The notes under the pieces are model-generated. The model was not told the origin of the DNA. It was given only the letters and a program-made list of their open reading frames with translations, and ran no database searches. DNA of 64,000 nucleotides from Salegentibacter holothuriorum (GTDB taxonomy: Bacteria; Bacteroidota; Bacteroidia; Flavobacteriales; Flavobacteriaceae), in the NCBI RefSeq assembly GCF_900168045.1, contig NZ_FUYY01000001.1, positions 620,001 to 684,000 on the forward strand, in the 5' to 3' direction. The position numbers and the translations under genes are program-made. Positions 33,682 to 42,994 of this stretch are shown piece after piece. Every line of letters begins with the position of its first letter. The first letter of the stretch is position 1.

Positions 33682-34424
33682 CCTCCATCAACTTTTAAAT
33701 TTTGACCCGTCATATCTTTAGAGCTTTTAGAAATTAGAAAATCAACAGGACCTATCACGTCTTCTTCTTCTAGCATTCTATGTTGTGGAGTAAGATTTTT
33801 ATACCTATTCTCAAAATTCTTGTCCGTTCTACCCTTTATTCCACCAAAACTCACACAATTAACTCTTATTTCAGGAGCCAAACGTACTGCTAGCTCCTTG
33901 GCAAGGTGAATTTGAGCTGCTTTCGAAACTCCATAATGAATAGCAGAGGAATTTTCGAAATCATCATAAAGCGCCGGGGTGGGTGCTACTACCCCATACA
34001 TAGATGAGATAAAAACAATATTCTCTAACTTATGAGCCATTTGATTTTTAACCGCCATGGACAACTGATATGGAAAGACTACATTCATATAAAATTCTCC
34101 TGAAAAATTTTCACTGGATATTGTTTTATCCTCTTCCATTTTTAGAAAATTTAATGAACGCGCGTTATGGATTATATCAGTTAGCAAAAGATTTCTGCTT
34201 TTCAAATATTCTATTATAATATTTACCGCATCCTCTGTATTAAAATCAACCTCAATTACTTTTAAAGTATCAAGGTTATAATCACCTAATTCTTTTTGCT
34301 TACCATTAAAAAAACGTTCCTTATTAGTTGTAGTAGTTATAACTGTAAATTCTTTTTCTAAAAAGTGTTTTACCAGCTGAAACCCTACTTTTCCGCTGCC
34401 TCCTGTAATTAAAATATTTTTCAT
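33666..34424 (-). CDS. SDR-family oxidoreductase (PtmA-like)
   Basis: This 252-residue classical short-chain dehydrogenase has GGSGKVG as nucleotide loop (7-13), IHNARSLN as the NAG-equivalent, a catalytic Ser in FISSMYG, and the Tyr-xxx-Lys pair in HYGVSKAAQ (about 166-174). The C-terminus (MTGQNLKVDGGWTIW) is typical of the PtmA group found beside CMP-nonulosonate synthetases. The reaction is not defined; a redox or epimerisation step on the ulosonic acid or its precursor is likely, perhaps with the oxidoreductase and aldo/keto reductase that overlap it in series. Confidence 0.82.
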   Translation of the reverse strand: MKNILITGGSGKVGFQLVKHFLEKEFTVITTTTNKERFFNGKQKELGDYNLDTLKVIEVDFNTEDAVNIIIEYLKSRNLLLTDIIHNARSLNFLKMEEDKTISSENFSGEFYMNVVFPYQLSMAVKNQMAHKLENIVFISSMYGVVAPTPALYDDFENSSAIHYGVSKAAQIHLAKELAVRLAPEIRVNCVSFGGIKGRTDKNFENRYKNLTPQHRMLEEEDVIGPVDFLISKSSKDMTGQNLKVDGGWTIW

Positions 34425-35317
34425 CTTCTTCCTTTTTCCAGGATTTTAATTATTTCTAATGTTTCTTCCCTACTAATATTTTTCTCTTTGTCCTGTACTA
34501 CATTTACAAACCTATGAAGGGATTTTTTAAAACATGTGAAAGAATCTTTAAATTCCTTTGTAACAATCCCATTTTCTCCGTAAAAAGTAATACCCACCGA
34601 AACAGGTATTTTTCCGGTTACTTTAAGATATGCGGTAGCATTTTCCCATTCCACAAGGCAGTTGGCAATAGAATTACTGTGTAAGCTTTGAACATTTATT
34701 AAGGCGCCTCTGTGAGGAAGTCGTGCCACTACGGGTTCGATAAGGTGGATAGCATAAGTATCCCACTTTTTAGGTATAGCTGCTTCAATGTGCACTATTT
34801 TCCCTATCTCTTCCTTTTCAGACCTGGTTAAATTTAATTCCTGAGCAAAACGAATAGAAGAACAGGAAAAAATCTGATTTTCAAATTGCTGTTCATTTAA
34901 TATTTCCTCAGCTTCTTCCACCGATAAAGCCAATGGTTTATCAATAAAAACCGGAAGACCGGCTTTTATAAAAGGAAGCGCCATTTTGAAATGATTTTCT
35001 GCATCGTCACGAGCTAAAAGAATAGCATCAACCTTACCGATTAATTCCTCTGGTTTTTCAACTATATTTTTAATTTTAGAAGCAGCAGCAATATGCTTAG
35101 AAATCTCTATATCCTGAGTCCAGATATGAGTAACCTTTCCCAATTCACTTAAACCATCTTCAGGAAAGTTTTGTTGAGATAAATAATCAGGGATCGCAGG
35201 GAAAGGACAATCCTGCATTGGTATTTTGTTATAACCATTAAAGATGGCGCTCCAGGAATAAGGATGACCGTTCCCTTCACTCATACCAATTACTCCTATA
35301 TTTAATTTTTTGGCCAT
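34421..35317 (-). CDS. Gfo/Idh/MocA-family oxidoreductase
   Basis: The protein has 298 residues. The N-terminal strand IGVIGMSEGNGHPYSW stands where GxGxxG is expected and is atypical (G-M-S-E-G-N-G). The dinucleotide fold continues to about 125, with DAILLARDDAENH and FIDKPLALSVEEAEEIL carrying the EKP-like lysine of the family. The C-terminal domain is shorter than usual (298 instead of about 340). It overlaps the SDR by 4 bp and the aldo/keto reductase by 16 bp. The substrate is unknown but, by context, a sugar or ulosonic-acid intermediate. Confidence 0.78.
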   Translation of the reverse strand: MAKKLNIGVIGMSEGNGHPYSWSAIFNGYNKIPMQDCPFPAIPDYLSQQNFPEDGLSELGKVTHIWTQDIEISKHIAAASKIKNIVEKPEELIGKVDAILLARDDAENHFKMALPFIKAGLPVFIDKPLALSVEEAEEILNEQQFENQIFSCSSIRFAQELNLTRSEKEEIGKIVHIEAAIPKKWDTYAIHLIEPVVARLPHRGALINVQSLHSNSIANCLVEWENATAYLKVTGKIPVSVGITFYGENGIVTKEFKDSFTCFKKSLHRFVNVVQDKEKNISREETLEIIKILEKGRR

Positions 35318-36135
35318 TTGGAAGGTATTAAAATGTTATCACTTATTTTACGTTCTAATTCCGGCAAAGATGAAGCTGTATCTAAACTTTCTATGTTTTG
35401 CACTAATTGTCTTTCATTTTCTACCCCAATAATTACTTTATCTATATATGATTTTTCAAGTACAAATTTTAAAAGAGCTCCGTTTAGTGGCTTCTCGTCC
35501 TGTAGATTAGTAATTATAGGCTTCACTTCATTAAAAAAGTCATCTAGCTTCCGTGGGTCCATAAAAAACAAACCTTGCAAAAAAGCTGATCTTGTATGAA
35601 TCTCACAACCTTTATTTTTAAGTTCTTTTACAGATGTTTCAAATCTTCTGTCAAAATAATTAAAAGGTACCTGAACCAGATCAGGAAAAAAATTTTTATC
35701 CAATAGGTGTACTAATTCTTCCGGTTCGTTAAGCGAAAAACCAATTTTTTGAACTTTACCCGTTTCCTTAAATTTTTGCAACTCTTTCCATTGCCCGGGA
35801 TCTTTTAAAATCTCACCGGGACGATGAGCCAGGTAGCCATATAAAGAGTTAAGACCTAAAATTTTTAAGCTATTTTCAAGTTGAATTGAGATTGATTCAT
35901 CCTGAGGTGGCATAAACTTAGAAATCATCTTAAAAGAAGAAAGATCGTTTTGGCCAAGAACATTCTCAGAATTTCCATAGGCACTTGCCGAATCTAAAAC
36001 GTCTACCTTATAAGCTTTAGCAATTTCAAGTATTTTACCAACTTCATCTGAAGCAGTTTGACCGGCATTATTAGATATCCCATAAGGGAGACCAAACTGG
36101 ACAGTTCCTAAACCTAGTTTCTCACTAATCTCCAT
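35302..36135 (-). CDS. Aldo/keto reductase family protein
   Basis: This 277-residue TIM-barrel reductase has LGLGTVQFGLPYGISN at the N-terminus, LDSASAYGNSENVLG (the catalytic Asp and Tyr, about 49 and 54), KMISKF (catalytic Lys) and the HRPGEIL segment (His). All four AKR catalytic residues are visible. ATG at 36135, which overlaps pseC by 11 bp, is preferred to TTG at 36156. It is one of three successive redox enzymes between pseC and pseF, which the standard pseudaminic-acid route does not need, suggesting a modified sugar. Confidence 0.83.
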   Translation of the reverse strand: MEISEKLGLGTVQFGLPYGISNNAGQTASDEVGKILEIAKAYKVDVLDSASAYGNSENVLGQNDLSSFKMISKFMPPQDESISIQLENSLKILGLNSLYGYLAHRPGEILKDPGQWKELQKFKETGKVQKIGFSLNEPEELVHLLDKNFFPDLVQVPFNYFDRRFETSVKELKNKGCEIHTRSAFLQGLFFMDPRKLDDFFNEVKPIITNLQDEKPLNGALLKFVLEKSYIDKVIIGVENERQLVQNIESLDTASSLPELERKISDNILIPSKWPKN

Positions 36136-37330
36136 AAAATGAATTAATCTTTTCAATTACAAATTCCTGCTCATCCTCGGTTAGACTAGGAAACATAGGT
36201 AAGCTTATGCAGTTTTTATAATACTGCTCTGCGACAGGCAAATCGCCTTCCTCCCATCCCAAACTGCGATAATAGGGCATTAAATGACAGGGGATATAAT
36301 GAATTTGTGCGAAAATTTTATTTTCCCTTAAATAATTATAGAGTCCTAATCTATTTTCAACCTTAAGAATATATAAATGATAAGCATGCCCTTCAACTAC
36401 TCCCGACTGTCCTTTTATAAAATTTTTATTTTTAAATGCTTCCTGATATTTCGTAGCTAAAGCTCGGCGCTTCTCTATCCCCTCTTCCGCTCTTTTTAGC
36501 TGGCTGCTTCCCAATGCCGCCTGAAAATCTGTTAATCGGTAGTTATAGCCTAAATCTTGCATCTCCATATACCAGTTAGGATAATTCTCGACTCCGCTCG
36601 AACTGACAGAAGAACCAACCGCAAAATCTATGGAATTCTTATATTTATTATCATCCTTTACGATGCCATGAGTTCTTAACTGAAGAAGCTTCTCGTAAAG
36701 TTTATCATTATTTGTAGTAATCATTCCTCCTTCTCCGCAAGCGATATGTTTTACGGGATGAAAAGAAAAAATTGCCAGATCGGCAAAGTTCCCGTTTCCG
36801 CAAAATTGCTTTTGATTTTTAGAATCAGCAAAAAAACCACCAGGAGCATGACATGAATCCTCTATTATCCATATATCATACTCTTCAGCAAGTTTCCTAA
36901 ATGCTTCCAGGTCTACTGCTCTTCCGGCAAAGTCAACAGGAACAATTCCCTTGTAAGTGCCTTTAGGTTCAGCTTCCAAAAGTTTACGCACATTATCTAT
37001 ATCCAGAAGATAAGTTTCCGGGTCTATATCTGCAAATACAACTTCCCCTCCACAATAGCGTACACAATTGGCTGATGCAGCAAACGTAATTGGCGTGGTT
37101 ATCACCTTATCTCCTTGTTTTACATTTAATGCAAGGGCACAAAGATGAAGCGCAGCAGTACCATTTGAAACCGCAACTGCGAATTTAGAATCAACATAGT
37201 TTGCGAAAGCTTCTTCGAACTCAGCAATTTTAGGACCCTGTGTAAGGTAATCTGACTTTAAAGTGGACACGACCGCTTCAATATCTTCTTCTGTAATATT
37301 TTGGCGACCGTATGGAATTGGATTATTCAT
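36125..37330 (-). CDS. pseC: UDP-4-amino-4,6-dideoxy-N-acetyl-beta-L-altrosamine transaminase
   Basis: This 401-residue PLP-dependent DegT-family enzyme is the second step of pseudaminic acid synthesis, converting the PseB 4-keto product to the 4-amino sugar. It has VSNGTAALHLCALAL (phosphate loop, about 54-68), IEDSCHAPGG (about 156-165) and the Schiff-base lysine K194 in SFHPVKHIACGEGG, the form typical of PseC. YGRQNITEEDIEAV opens the protein in the family style. It lies 3 bp from pseB. Confidence 0.93.
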   Translation of the reverse strand: MNNPIPYGRQNITEEDIEAVVSTLKSDYLTQGPKIAEFEEAFANYVDSKFAVAVSNGTAALHLCALALNVKQGDKVITTPITFAASANCVRYCGGEVVFADIDPETYLLDIDNVRKLLEAEPKGTYKGIVPVDFAGRAVDLEAFRKLAEEYDIWIIEDSCHAPGGFFADSKNQKQFCGNGNFADLAIFSFHPVKHIACGEGGMITTNNDKLYEKLLQLRTHGIVKDDNKYKNSIDFAVGSSVSSSGVENYPNWYMEMQDLGYNYRLTDFQAALGSSQLKRAEEGIEKRRALATKYQEAFKNKNFIKGQSGVVEGHAYHLYILKVENRLGLYNYLRENKIFAQIHYIPCHLMPYYRSLGWEEGDLPVAEQYYKNCISLPMFPSLTEDEQEFVIEKINSFYGD

Positions 37331-37333
37331 AGA

Positions 37334-38350
37334 TTATACTTCAAAGTTTGGATCAACGTGTTCTTTAATTAAAATTCTAAGATCTTCGACTGTTTCCCAC
37401 TCTTCATTTTCTCCTGAATTATATTGAAAACCAGGCGCTACTTTCTTAGCATTAAATTTAGCAACAAAATCTTCTAACTTCCACTTATGGGTAGCCGGTA
37501 AAATAGTGTAGTATTTTCCTAAATCATAAGTATAATAAGAATCAGAATCTGTGATCATTTCTTCGTGAATTTTCTCTCCGGGTCGAATTCCTACTACAGG
37601 CTTTTCACAATTTGGACCGATGGCTTCCGCAATATCGGTGATTTTATAAGAAGGAATTTTAGGCACAAATATTTCCCCTCCCCAGGCATGTTCCAAAGCG
37701 TGCATCACCATATCTACTCCTCCTTGTAGAGAAATATTAAACCTTGTCATGGTTGGATCGGTAATAGGCAACACTCCTTCTTTTTTCTTTTTAAGAAAAA
37801 ATGGAATTACTGAGCCATTGGAGCCCATTACATTACCATAGCGAACTACAGAAAATTTGATTGGATTCCAACCGGTTATATTATTAGCAGCAACAAATAA
37901 TTTATCAGAAGCCAATTTAGTGGCTCCGTATAAATTTATAGGAGCAGCAGCTTTATCCGTGGAAAGTGCTACAACTCGCTCTACACTTGTTTCAAGACAG
38001 GCATTAATTATATTCTCAGCACCCATAATGTTTGTTTTCACGCATTCCATAGGATTATATTCAGCAATAGGAACATGTTTCATAGCTGCTGCATGAATAA
38101 CATAATCTACTCCCTTTAAAGCTCTTTTTACTCTCGCTTCATCTCTTACATCTCCAATAAAAAAACGGATTTGAGGAAACTCTGTCGCGGGATAATCTTG
38201 AGCCATCTCGAACTGCTTCTGTTCATCTCGGGAAAATATAACGAGCTTTTTTACTTTAGGAAAATTCTTTAATATATGCGAGGTTAAAGCTTTTCCTAGA
38301 GAGCCGGTACCTCCTGTTATCAATATTGATTTATCTTTCAAATCTGTCAT
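37334..38350 (-). CDS. pseB: UDP-GlcNAc 4,6-dehydratase (inverting)
   Basis: This 338-residue soluble extended-SDR enzyme converts UDP-GlcNAc to UDP-2-acetamido-2,6-dideoxy-L-arabino-hex-4-ulose, the first step of pseudaminic acid synthesis. It has GGTGSLGKALTSHIL (13-27), FSRDEQKQFEMAQ (typical of PseB), STDKAAAPINLYGATKLASD with the Tyr-xxx-Lys pair (about 140-144), and GNVMGSNGSVIPFF. The membrane domain of PglF/CapD is absent, and its length is normal. It begins 11 bp downstream of the ABC flippase gene stop... that is, it precedes the rest of the pse block in the same run. Confidence 0.93.
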   Translation of the reverse strand: MTDLKDKSILITGGTGSLGKALTSHILKNFPKVKKLVIFSRDEQKQFEMAQDYPATEFPQIRFFIGDVRDEARVKRALKGVDYVIHAAAMKHVPIAEYNPMECVKTNIMGAENIINACLETSVERVVALSTDKAAAPINLYGATKLASDKLFVAANNITGWNPIKFSVVRYGNVMGSNGSVIPFFLKKKKEGVLPITDPTMTRFNISLQGGVDMVMHALEHAWGGEIFVPKIPSYKITDIAEAIGPNCEKPVVGIRPGEKIHEEMITDSDSYYTYDLGKYYTILPATHKWKLEDFVAKFNAKKVAPGFQYNSGENEEWETVEDLRILIKEHVDPNFEV

Positions 38351-38361
38351 ATTATATTCTT

Positions 38362-40152
38362 TTAAACTTCTTGCAATTCAACTAATTTTTTAAAATAGGG
38401 AGATTGATCAATCAACTCGTAAAATCCACCTATATTTGATATTTCACCATTTTTCATTACTACAATCCTGTCAGCATTTTTGATGGTGGAAATACGATGG
38501 GCCACTATTAATATGGTATAATCACCTTTTAATTGGTCTATATTATGCTGAATGGCTTTTTCAGTTTCAGAATCAAGTGCTGAAGTGGCTTCGTCCAATA
38601 TTAAAATTTCCACATCCTTAAATAATTCCCTGGCAATAGAAATGCGTTGTCTTTGGCCACCACTTAAATTAACCCCATTATTACCGAGAATCGTATTTTC
38701 CTTTTCCGGCAAATCATTAATGTAATCAAAAATTGCAGCTCGTTTTACAGCCTCCCAAAATTTATCTTTATTGAATTTATTTTGATCAGCCCAGAAAGAA
38801 ACATTATTGTATAGGGTATCATTAAAGATAACAGGATCCTGGGTAATATACCCGATTTTTTTTTGTAAATCATCAAGATTAATGTCCAGGCTATTTAAAT
38901 TATTCAATCTAAGACCCCCACTATCTATAGGCAGTAGCCCGGCTATTATATTAACCAAAGTGGTCTTCCCACTCCCACTTTCACCAACAAATGCTATAGT
39001 TTCTTTTTTGTTAATCTTTAAAGAAATATCCTTTAAAATGGGGGTTTGATTATAATAAAATGAAACATTTGAAAGTTCCATAGTTTCAATTGGTTGAATA
39101 AAATCAATATCACCTGTAATTTCTTGGTTTGCCCTAAGTTCCTTCCCAAATGCAGTCATGTTTTCCAGGGAGCCTGAAACTGCAAGGAATTTATTCCATC
39201 TAGCCTGCATTTGCATTAAATAATTTAATGCTCTGTAAAAAAACAATAAACTTATCAAAATTGGACCAAGAGCAGACCCTAAAAAAGAAGTTTGTATAAA
39301 AATCACAAGTACAACAACACTAATCAAAATCGGTTCTCTCCCGGCAGTAAGCAGTGCATCCAACTTACCTATTTTTTTATTGCTTTCCTGAATTTTCAAA
39401 ACAGAATCTTCCAGTTTTTCTCCATATTTATTTAGTGATCCCGTAGCCTTAAGATATTTAAAATTGGCAACATTTTGAATGATCAAACTTTGAAAAACGT
39501 TATTTTCTCCGGTCAATGATCGGGAAATCCCCTTTGTGTTTTTATAAAGCTTAGTATATAAGAAATTTGTTAAAATTCCTCCTACGGAAACCAAAACTGC
39601 AAATTCAGCATTTATTGTAAATGCAAATCCCATATAGACAACAACTAAAATACCATACTCAAATGCCTTAAAATAGTTGAAATAGGATGCTGCAACCCTA
39701 TCCACTTCACCTGTTAATGTATTTTGAATTCGTCCTACATCAGACATAACAAAATATTTATAAGCCAGATTGTTTAAACCTTTTATATTTTGAATTCTCA
39801 GTTTCTTAATAAACCATTCCCGTACATAAACATTATAAATTCCAGCTATATATTGCATGATTCCTTTCCCAAAGAAGAAGAACAACATTAAACAAAGAAT
39901 AGACATTAAACTTAAGGGAATCCCTACATAGTTGAAAAAGTCGATCAAAAAACTTAATCTACCCAAATCCTCTGGATCAACAGCTCCTGAATCACTAACC
40001 ATTTGGAGCAATGGCAAAAACATTGTTAGCCCAAAGCCATCCAAAACCCCTATAAAAATGCTTAAAGCAATTATGATAAAAATCCTGTATCCTAAAAAAG
40101 AGTAGAAATAGGCAAAGCTTTCAAAGTATTTATTTATGATTTTTTTTATCAA
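38362..40152 (-). CDS. ABC exporter, PglK/MsbA type (second copy)
   Basis: This 596-residue half-transporter is clearly paralogous to the one at 14481-16280, sharing GVLDGFGLTMFLPLLQ, GRIQNTL and NFKYLKATG. The ATPase domain has Walker A GESGSGKTTL, signature NLSGGQRQRIS, Walker B ILILDEATSALD and an H-loop His in VAHRI. The only start near the N-terminus is TTG at 40152, since no ATG lies upstream of the first membrane helix. It directly precedes pseB (11 bp). It probably flips a lipid-linked glycan; why the locus needs two is unclear. Confidence 0.87.
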   Translation of the reverse strand: MIKKIINKYFESFAYFYSFLGYRIFIIIALSIFIGVLDGFGLTMFLPLLQMVSDSGAVDPEDLGRLSFLIDFFNYVGIPLSLMSILCLMLFFFFGKGIMQYIAGIYNVYVREWFIKKLRIQNIKGLNNLAYKYFVMSDVGRIQNTLTGEVDRVAASYFNYFKAFEYGILVVVYMGFAFTINAEFAVLVSVGGILTNFLYTKLYKNTKGISRSLTGENNVFQSLIIQNVANFKYLKATGSLNKYGEKLEDSVLKIQESNKKIGKLDALLTAGREPILISVVVLVIFIQTSFLGSALGPILISLLFFYRALNYLMQMQARWNKFLAVSGSLENMTAFGKELRANQEITGDIDFIQPIETMELSNVSFYYNQTPILKDISLKINKKETIAFVGESGSGKTTLVNIIAGLLPIDSGGLRLNNLNSLDINLDDLQKKIGYITQDPVIFNDTLYNNVSFWADQNKFNKDKFWEAVKRAAIFDYINDLPEKENTILGNNGVNLSGGQRQRISIARELFKDVEILILDEATSALDSETEKAIQHNIDQLKGDYTILIVAHRISTIKNADRIVVMKNGEISNIGGFYELIDQSPYFKKLVELQEV

Positions 40153-40166
40153 AATTTTTAACTTTA

Positions 40167-41171
40167 CTATAAATAATATTTTTTATACCAGCTTATAAAC
40201 TTCTTTACCCCATCTTTCATTGAAATATGTGGGCTATAATCGAAATCCTGCTTTAACGATTCTACGTCTGCCCATGTTCTACTGACATCTCCGGCTTGCA
40301 TAGGTAACATTTTCTTTTCGGCCTCAGTTCCCAATTGTTCTTCAATTTCTTCTATAAAATCCATCAGTCTTACCGGCTTACTATTCCCAATATTATAAAG
40401 CGAATATCCTTTATTATTCTTCGCATCTACGATCTTAACTACTCCAGCAACAATATCATCTATATAGGTAAAATCTCTTTCCTGATTACCATTATTAAAC
40501 ACCTTGATTGGATTCTCGTTTATTATAGCATCAGTAAATAAAAACATAGCCATATCTGGTCTACCCCAAGGTCCATAAACAGTAAAAAATCTTAAGCCTG
40601 TGCATTTAAAATCATACAGGTGACTATAGGTATAAGCCATCAACTCATTGCTCTTCTTTGTAGCAGCATATAAACTAATTGGATGATCTACATTATCGTT
40701 TACAGAAAAAGGTACTTTTTCATTTTGTCCATATACACTAGAGCTACTGGCATAGATTAAATGCTTTACATTATAATTTCGGCAGCATTCCAGCAAATTT
40801 GCAAAGCCTACTAAATTACTATCTATATAAGCTTCCGGGTTTTCTATACTATAACGAACACCCGCCTGTGCCGCAAGGTTAATAACTTTTTCAAATTGAT
40901 AATAGTCAAAAAATTTCGGAAGATTTTCCCGATCTTCAAGGTTTAATCTTATAAATTCAAAGTTTTCAAATTTTTCACTATTGCAAAGTTCATTAAAATC
41001 TATTCCATTTTTTTGGGAAATACCTAATTCATTTAAACGGTCATATTTTAATTGAGTATCGTAATAATCATTGATGTTATCCACACCAACAACGGCATGT
41101 CCTAACTCCACTAATTTTTTAGATAGGTGAAAGCCAATAAAACCTGCTGCTCCTGTAACTAAAATTCTCAT
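40167..41171 (-). CDS. UDP-glucuronate 4-epimerase (NAD-dependent epimerase family)
   Basis: This 334-residue extended-SDR enzyme has GAAGFIGFHLSKKL (7-20), VDNINDYYDTQLK typical of UDP-GlcA 4-epimerases (CapI/WbnF group), SVYGQNEKVPF, SLYAATKKSNE with Tyr-xxx-Lys, and RFFTVYGPWGRPDMA, again the signature of this group. It is predicted to interconvert UDP-GlcA and UDP-GalA. The upstream ugd gene (9 bp away) makes the substrate. The ABC exporter lies 14 bp downstream. Confidence 0.87.
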   Translation of the reverse strand: MRILVTGAAGFIGFHLSKKLVELGHAVVGVDNINDYYDTQLKYDRLNELGISQKNGIDFNELCNSEKFENFEFIRLNLEDRENLPKFFDYYQFEKVINLAAQAGVRYSIENPEAYIDSNLVGFANLLECCRNYNVKHLIYASSSSVYGQNEKVPFSVNDNVDHPISLYAATKKSNELMAYTYSHLYDFKCTGLRFFTVYGPWGRPDMAMFLFTDAIINENPIKVFNNGNQERDFTYIDDIVAGVVKIVDAKNNKGYSLYNIGNSKPVRLMDFIEEIEEQLGTEAEKKMLPMQAGDVSRTWADVESLKQDFDYSPHISMKDGVKKFISWYKKYYL

Positions 41172-41180
41172 AACTTTCTT

Positions 41181-42575
41181 TTAATTCCCAATTGCATAAA
41201 ACTCAAAACCTAATTCTTCCTTGGATTTTCTTTCCAACAACCTTCTTCCATCAAACAAAAAGGCAGGTTTTAACATTTCGCTATATATTTTTTGCCAGTC
41301 TAATTCCTTAAATTCATCCCATTCAGTTAACACCGCTACCGCGTGAGCATCCTTGGTTGCTTTATAAGGCGCATTTACCACTGTTACCCTGGCTCTATTT
41401 TCTTCAGTTGAACGGGTATTTAAATAATCTAAATCGGCATAGATCTGTTCTGTTTTTACTTTCGGATCATACACTACGATCTCGGCCTGTTCATTCAACA
41501 AATAGTCTGCCACATAAATAGCCGCCGATTCCCTAGTATCATTGGTGTCTTTTTTAAAGGCCCAACCTAAAATAGCTATTTTTTTACCGGAGACCGTATT
41601 AAATAAGGTTTGTACGATCTTAGCCGCAAACCTTCTTTTCTGATGGTCGTTCATTAATATAACCTGCTCCCAGTAATCGGCTACTTCGTGTAAGCCAAAA
41701 GATTTGGAAATATATACCAGGTTCAAAATATCTTTTTGAAAGCAAGAACCTCCAAAACCAACCGAAGATTTAAGGAATTTTGCCCCAATCCTGGAATCCA
41801 TTCCCACAGCTTTAGAAACCTCATTTACATCGGCCCCGGTTTTTTCACAGAGTTCACTCATCGCATTTATGCTGGAAACCCGTTGCGCTAAAAAGGCATT
41901 TGCAGTAAGTTTCGACAATTCAGAAGACCAAACATTGGTAGTGAGCAAACGTTCGCGGGGAATCCAGTGCGCATAGATATCAACTAAGGCTTCCACAGCT
42001 TCTTTTCCTTCAGTCGTATCGATATCTCCACCTATAAGCACCCTATCTGGATTCATAAGGTCATCTACCGCTGTACCTTCGGCTAAAAATTCGGGGTTAG
42101 AGAGAATTTGATAGTTCACTCCGTTGCCGGTATTATCTAAAATATTCTTTAAAGCTTCGGCGGTACGTACCGGTAAAGTAGATTTTTCAACCACAATTTT
42201 ATCGGTCTTAGAGACCCTGGCGATTTGACGGGCACAAAGTTCGATATATTTAAGATCAGCTGCCATTCCCTTTCCAATTCCGTAGGTTTTGGTAGGAGTA
42301 TTTACTGAAATAAAGATCATATCAGCTTTATCTATCGCTGAATCCACATCGGTTGAGAAAAATAAATTTCTACCACGTGCTTCTTTAACAACTTGTGATA
42401 AACCAGGTTCGTAAATTGGAATATTCTCTACATCTTCATCATTCCAGGCCTCAATCCTTTCTTCATTTATATCTACAACAGTAACATTGATTTCAGGACA
42501 TTTCTGCGCGATTACCGCCATTGTTGGTCCTCCTACGTAACCTGCGCCTATGCAACATATATTCTTAATCTTCAT
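41181..42575 (-). CDS. ugd: UDP-glucose 6-dehydrogenase (eukaryote-like type)
   Basis: This enzyme oxidises UDP-glucose twice to UDP-glucuronate with NAD. It has 464 residues. The N-terminal Rossmann loop is [14 protein letters not shown] (10-23), [20 protein letters not shown] carries the extended form found in animals and plants, [13 protein letters not shown] contains the catalytic Thr, and the catalytic Cys is in [13 protein letters not shown] (about 280). The length and GxGKGxAADLKYxE segment match the long eukaryote-like form rather than the short bacterial Ugd. Product use is by the epimerase downstream. A tandem repeat abuts its ATG. Confidence 0.93.
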   Translation of the reverse strand: MKIKNICCIGAGYVGGPTMAVIAQKCPEINVTVVDINEERIEAWNDEDVENIPIYEPGLSQVVKEARGRNLFFSTDVDSAIDKADMIFISVNTPTKTYGIGKGMAADLKYIELCARQIARVSKTDKIVVEKSTLPVRTAEALKNILDNTGNGVNYQILSNPEFLAEGTAVDDLMNPDRVLIGGDIDTTEGKEAVEALVDIYAHWIPRERLLTTNVWSSELSKLTANAFLAQRVSSINAMSELCEKTGADVNEVSKAVGMDSRIGAKFLKSSVGFGGSCFQKDILNLVYISKSFGLHEVADYWEQVILMNDHQKRRFAAKIVQTLFNTVSGKKIAILGWAFKKDTNDTRESAAIYVADYLLNEQAEIVVYDPKVKTEQIYADLDYLNTRSTEENRARVTVVNAPYKATKDAHAVAVLTEWDEFKELDWQKIYSEMLKPAFLFDGRRLLERKSKEELGFEFYAIGN

Positions 42576-42622
42576 TGTTAGTTAATTGGTTAATTGGTTA
42601 ATTGGTTAAATAGTTAATTGGA
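42576..42622. repeat. GGTTAATT tandem repeat directly upstream of ugd
   Basis: About five units of the octamer GGTTAATT (minus strand AATTAACC), slightly degenerate at the ends, run directly up to the ugd start codon. The array would lie within the 5' untranslated leader, where unit-number change could alter expression. The 42576-42994 gap also holds repeat-family A (42808-42889) and B (42971-42994) copies and a TTCATCACTTC-type low-complexity run (42915-42965); no TAnnTTTG element was found in it. Confidence 0.7.
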
Positions 42623-42807
42623 ATCCGCCTCCTAAACTATTTGAAATCAACCTACATTTATTCCTTACTCCTATTTCTTAAATATTTGATATAGCCATTT
42701 ATTAATCTGAGGCAAGATTCTACCTTAATTCGTTTTGTTTTCAGAACATCTTCTGAAATATATTATTTTATTAGGTATCAATAATCAACCATATTTCATG
42801 TTTTAGA

Positions 42808-42889
42808 CGTCACCCTGAACGGGTTTCAGGGTCTAAGATCGACATTAAGTCCCATTTATGTTAGATGCTGAAACAAGTTCAGCATGACG
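42808..42889. repeat. Dispersed palindromic repeat, family A, copy 2
   Basis: An 82 bp element in the opposite orientation to the copy at 687-791. It begins CGTCACCCTGAACGGG and ends AAGTTCAGCATGACG; each end is its own hairpin (CCCTGAAC-GG-GTTTCAGGG and GCTGAAACAAGTTCAGC). The outer arms are nearly identical between copies; the middle differs in length (23 bp shorter here). This pattern is that of REP/BIME-like mobile palindromes. Confidence 0.75.
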
Positions 42890-42970
42890 ATTCAATAATA
42901 TTTTGATTTTTAACTTCATCACTTCTTTACAATGTCACTTCATCATAACATTACTCCATCACAATATATC

Positions 42971-42994
42971 CTCCCCCTTTGGGGGCTGGGGGGC
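42971..42994. repeat. GC-rich palindrome, family B, abutting a stop codon
   Basis: CTCCCCCTTTGGGGG followed by CTGGGGGGC ends at the base next to the TAA (minus strand) of the UDP-hexosamine dehydrogenase gene. The same core occurs at 7112-7155, 49016-49043 and 49101-49122; the last also ends one base from a stop codon. Confidence 0.7.
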
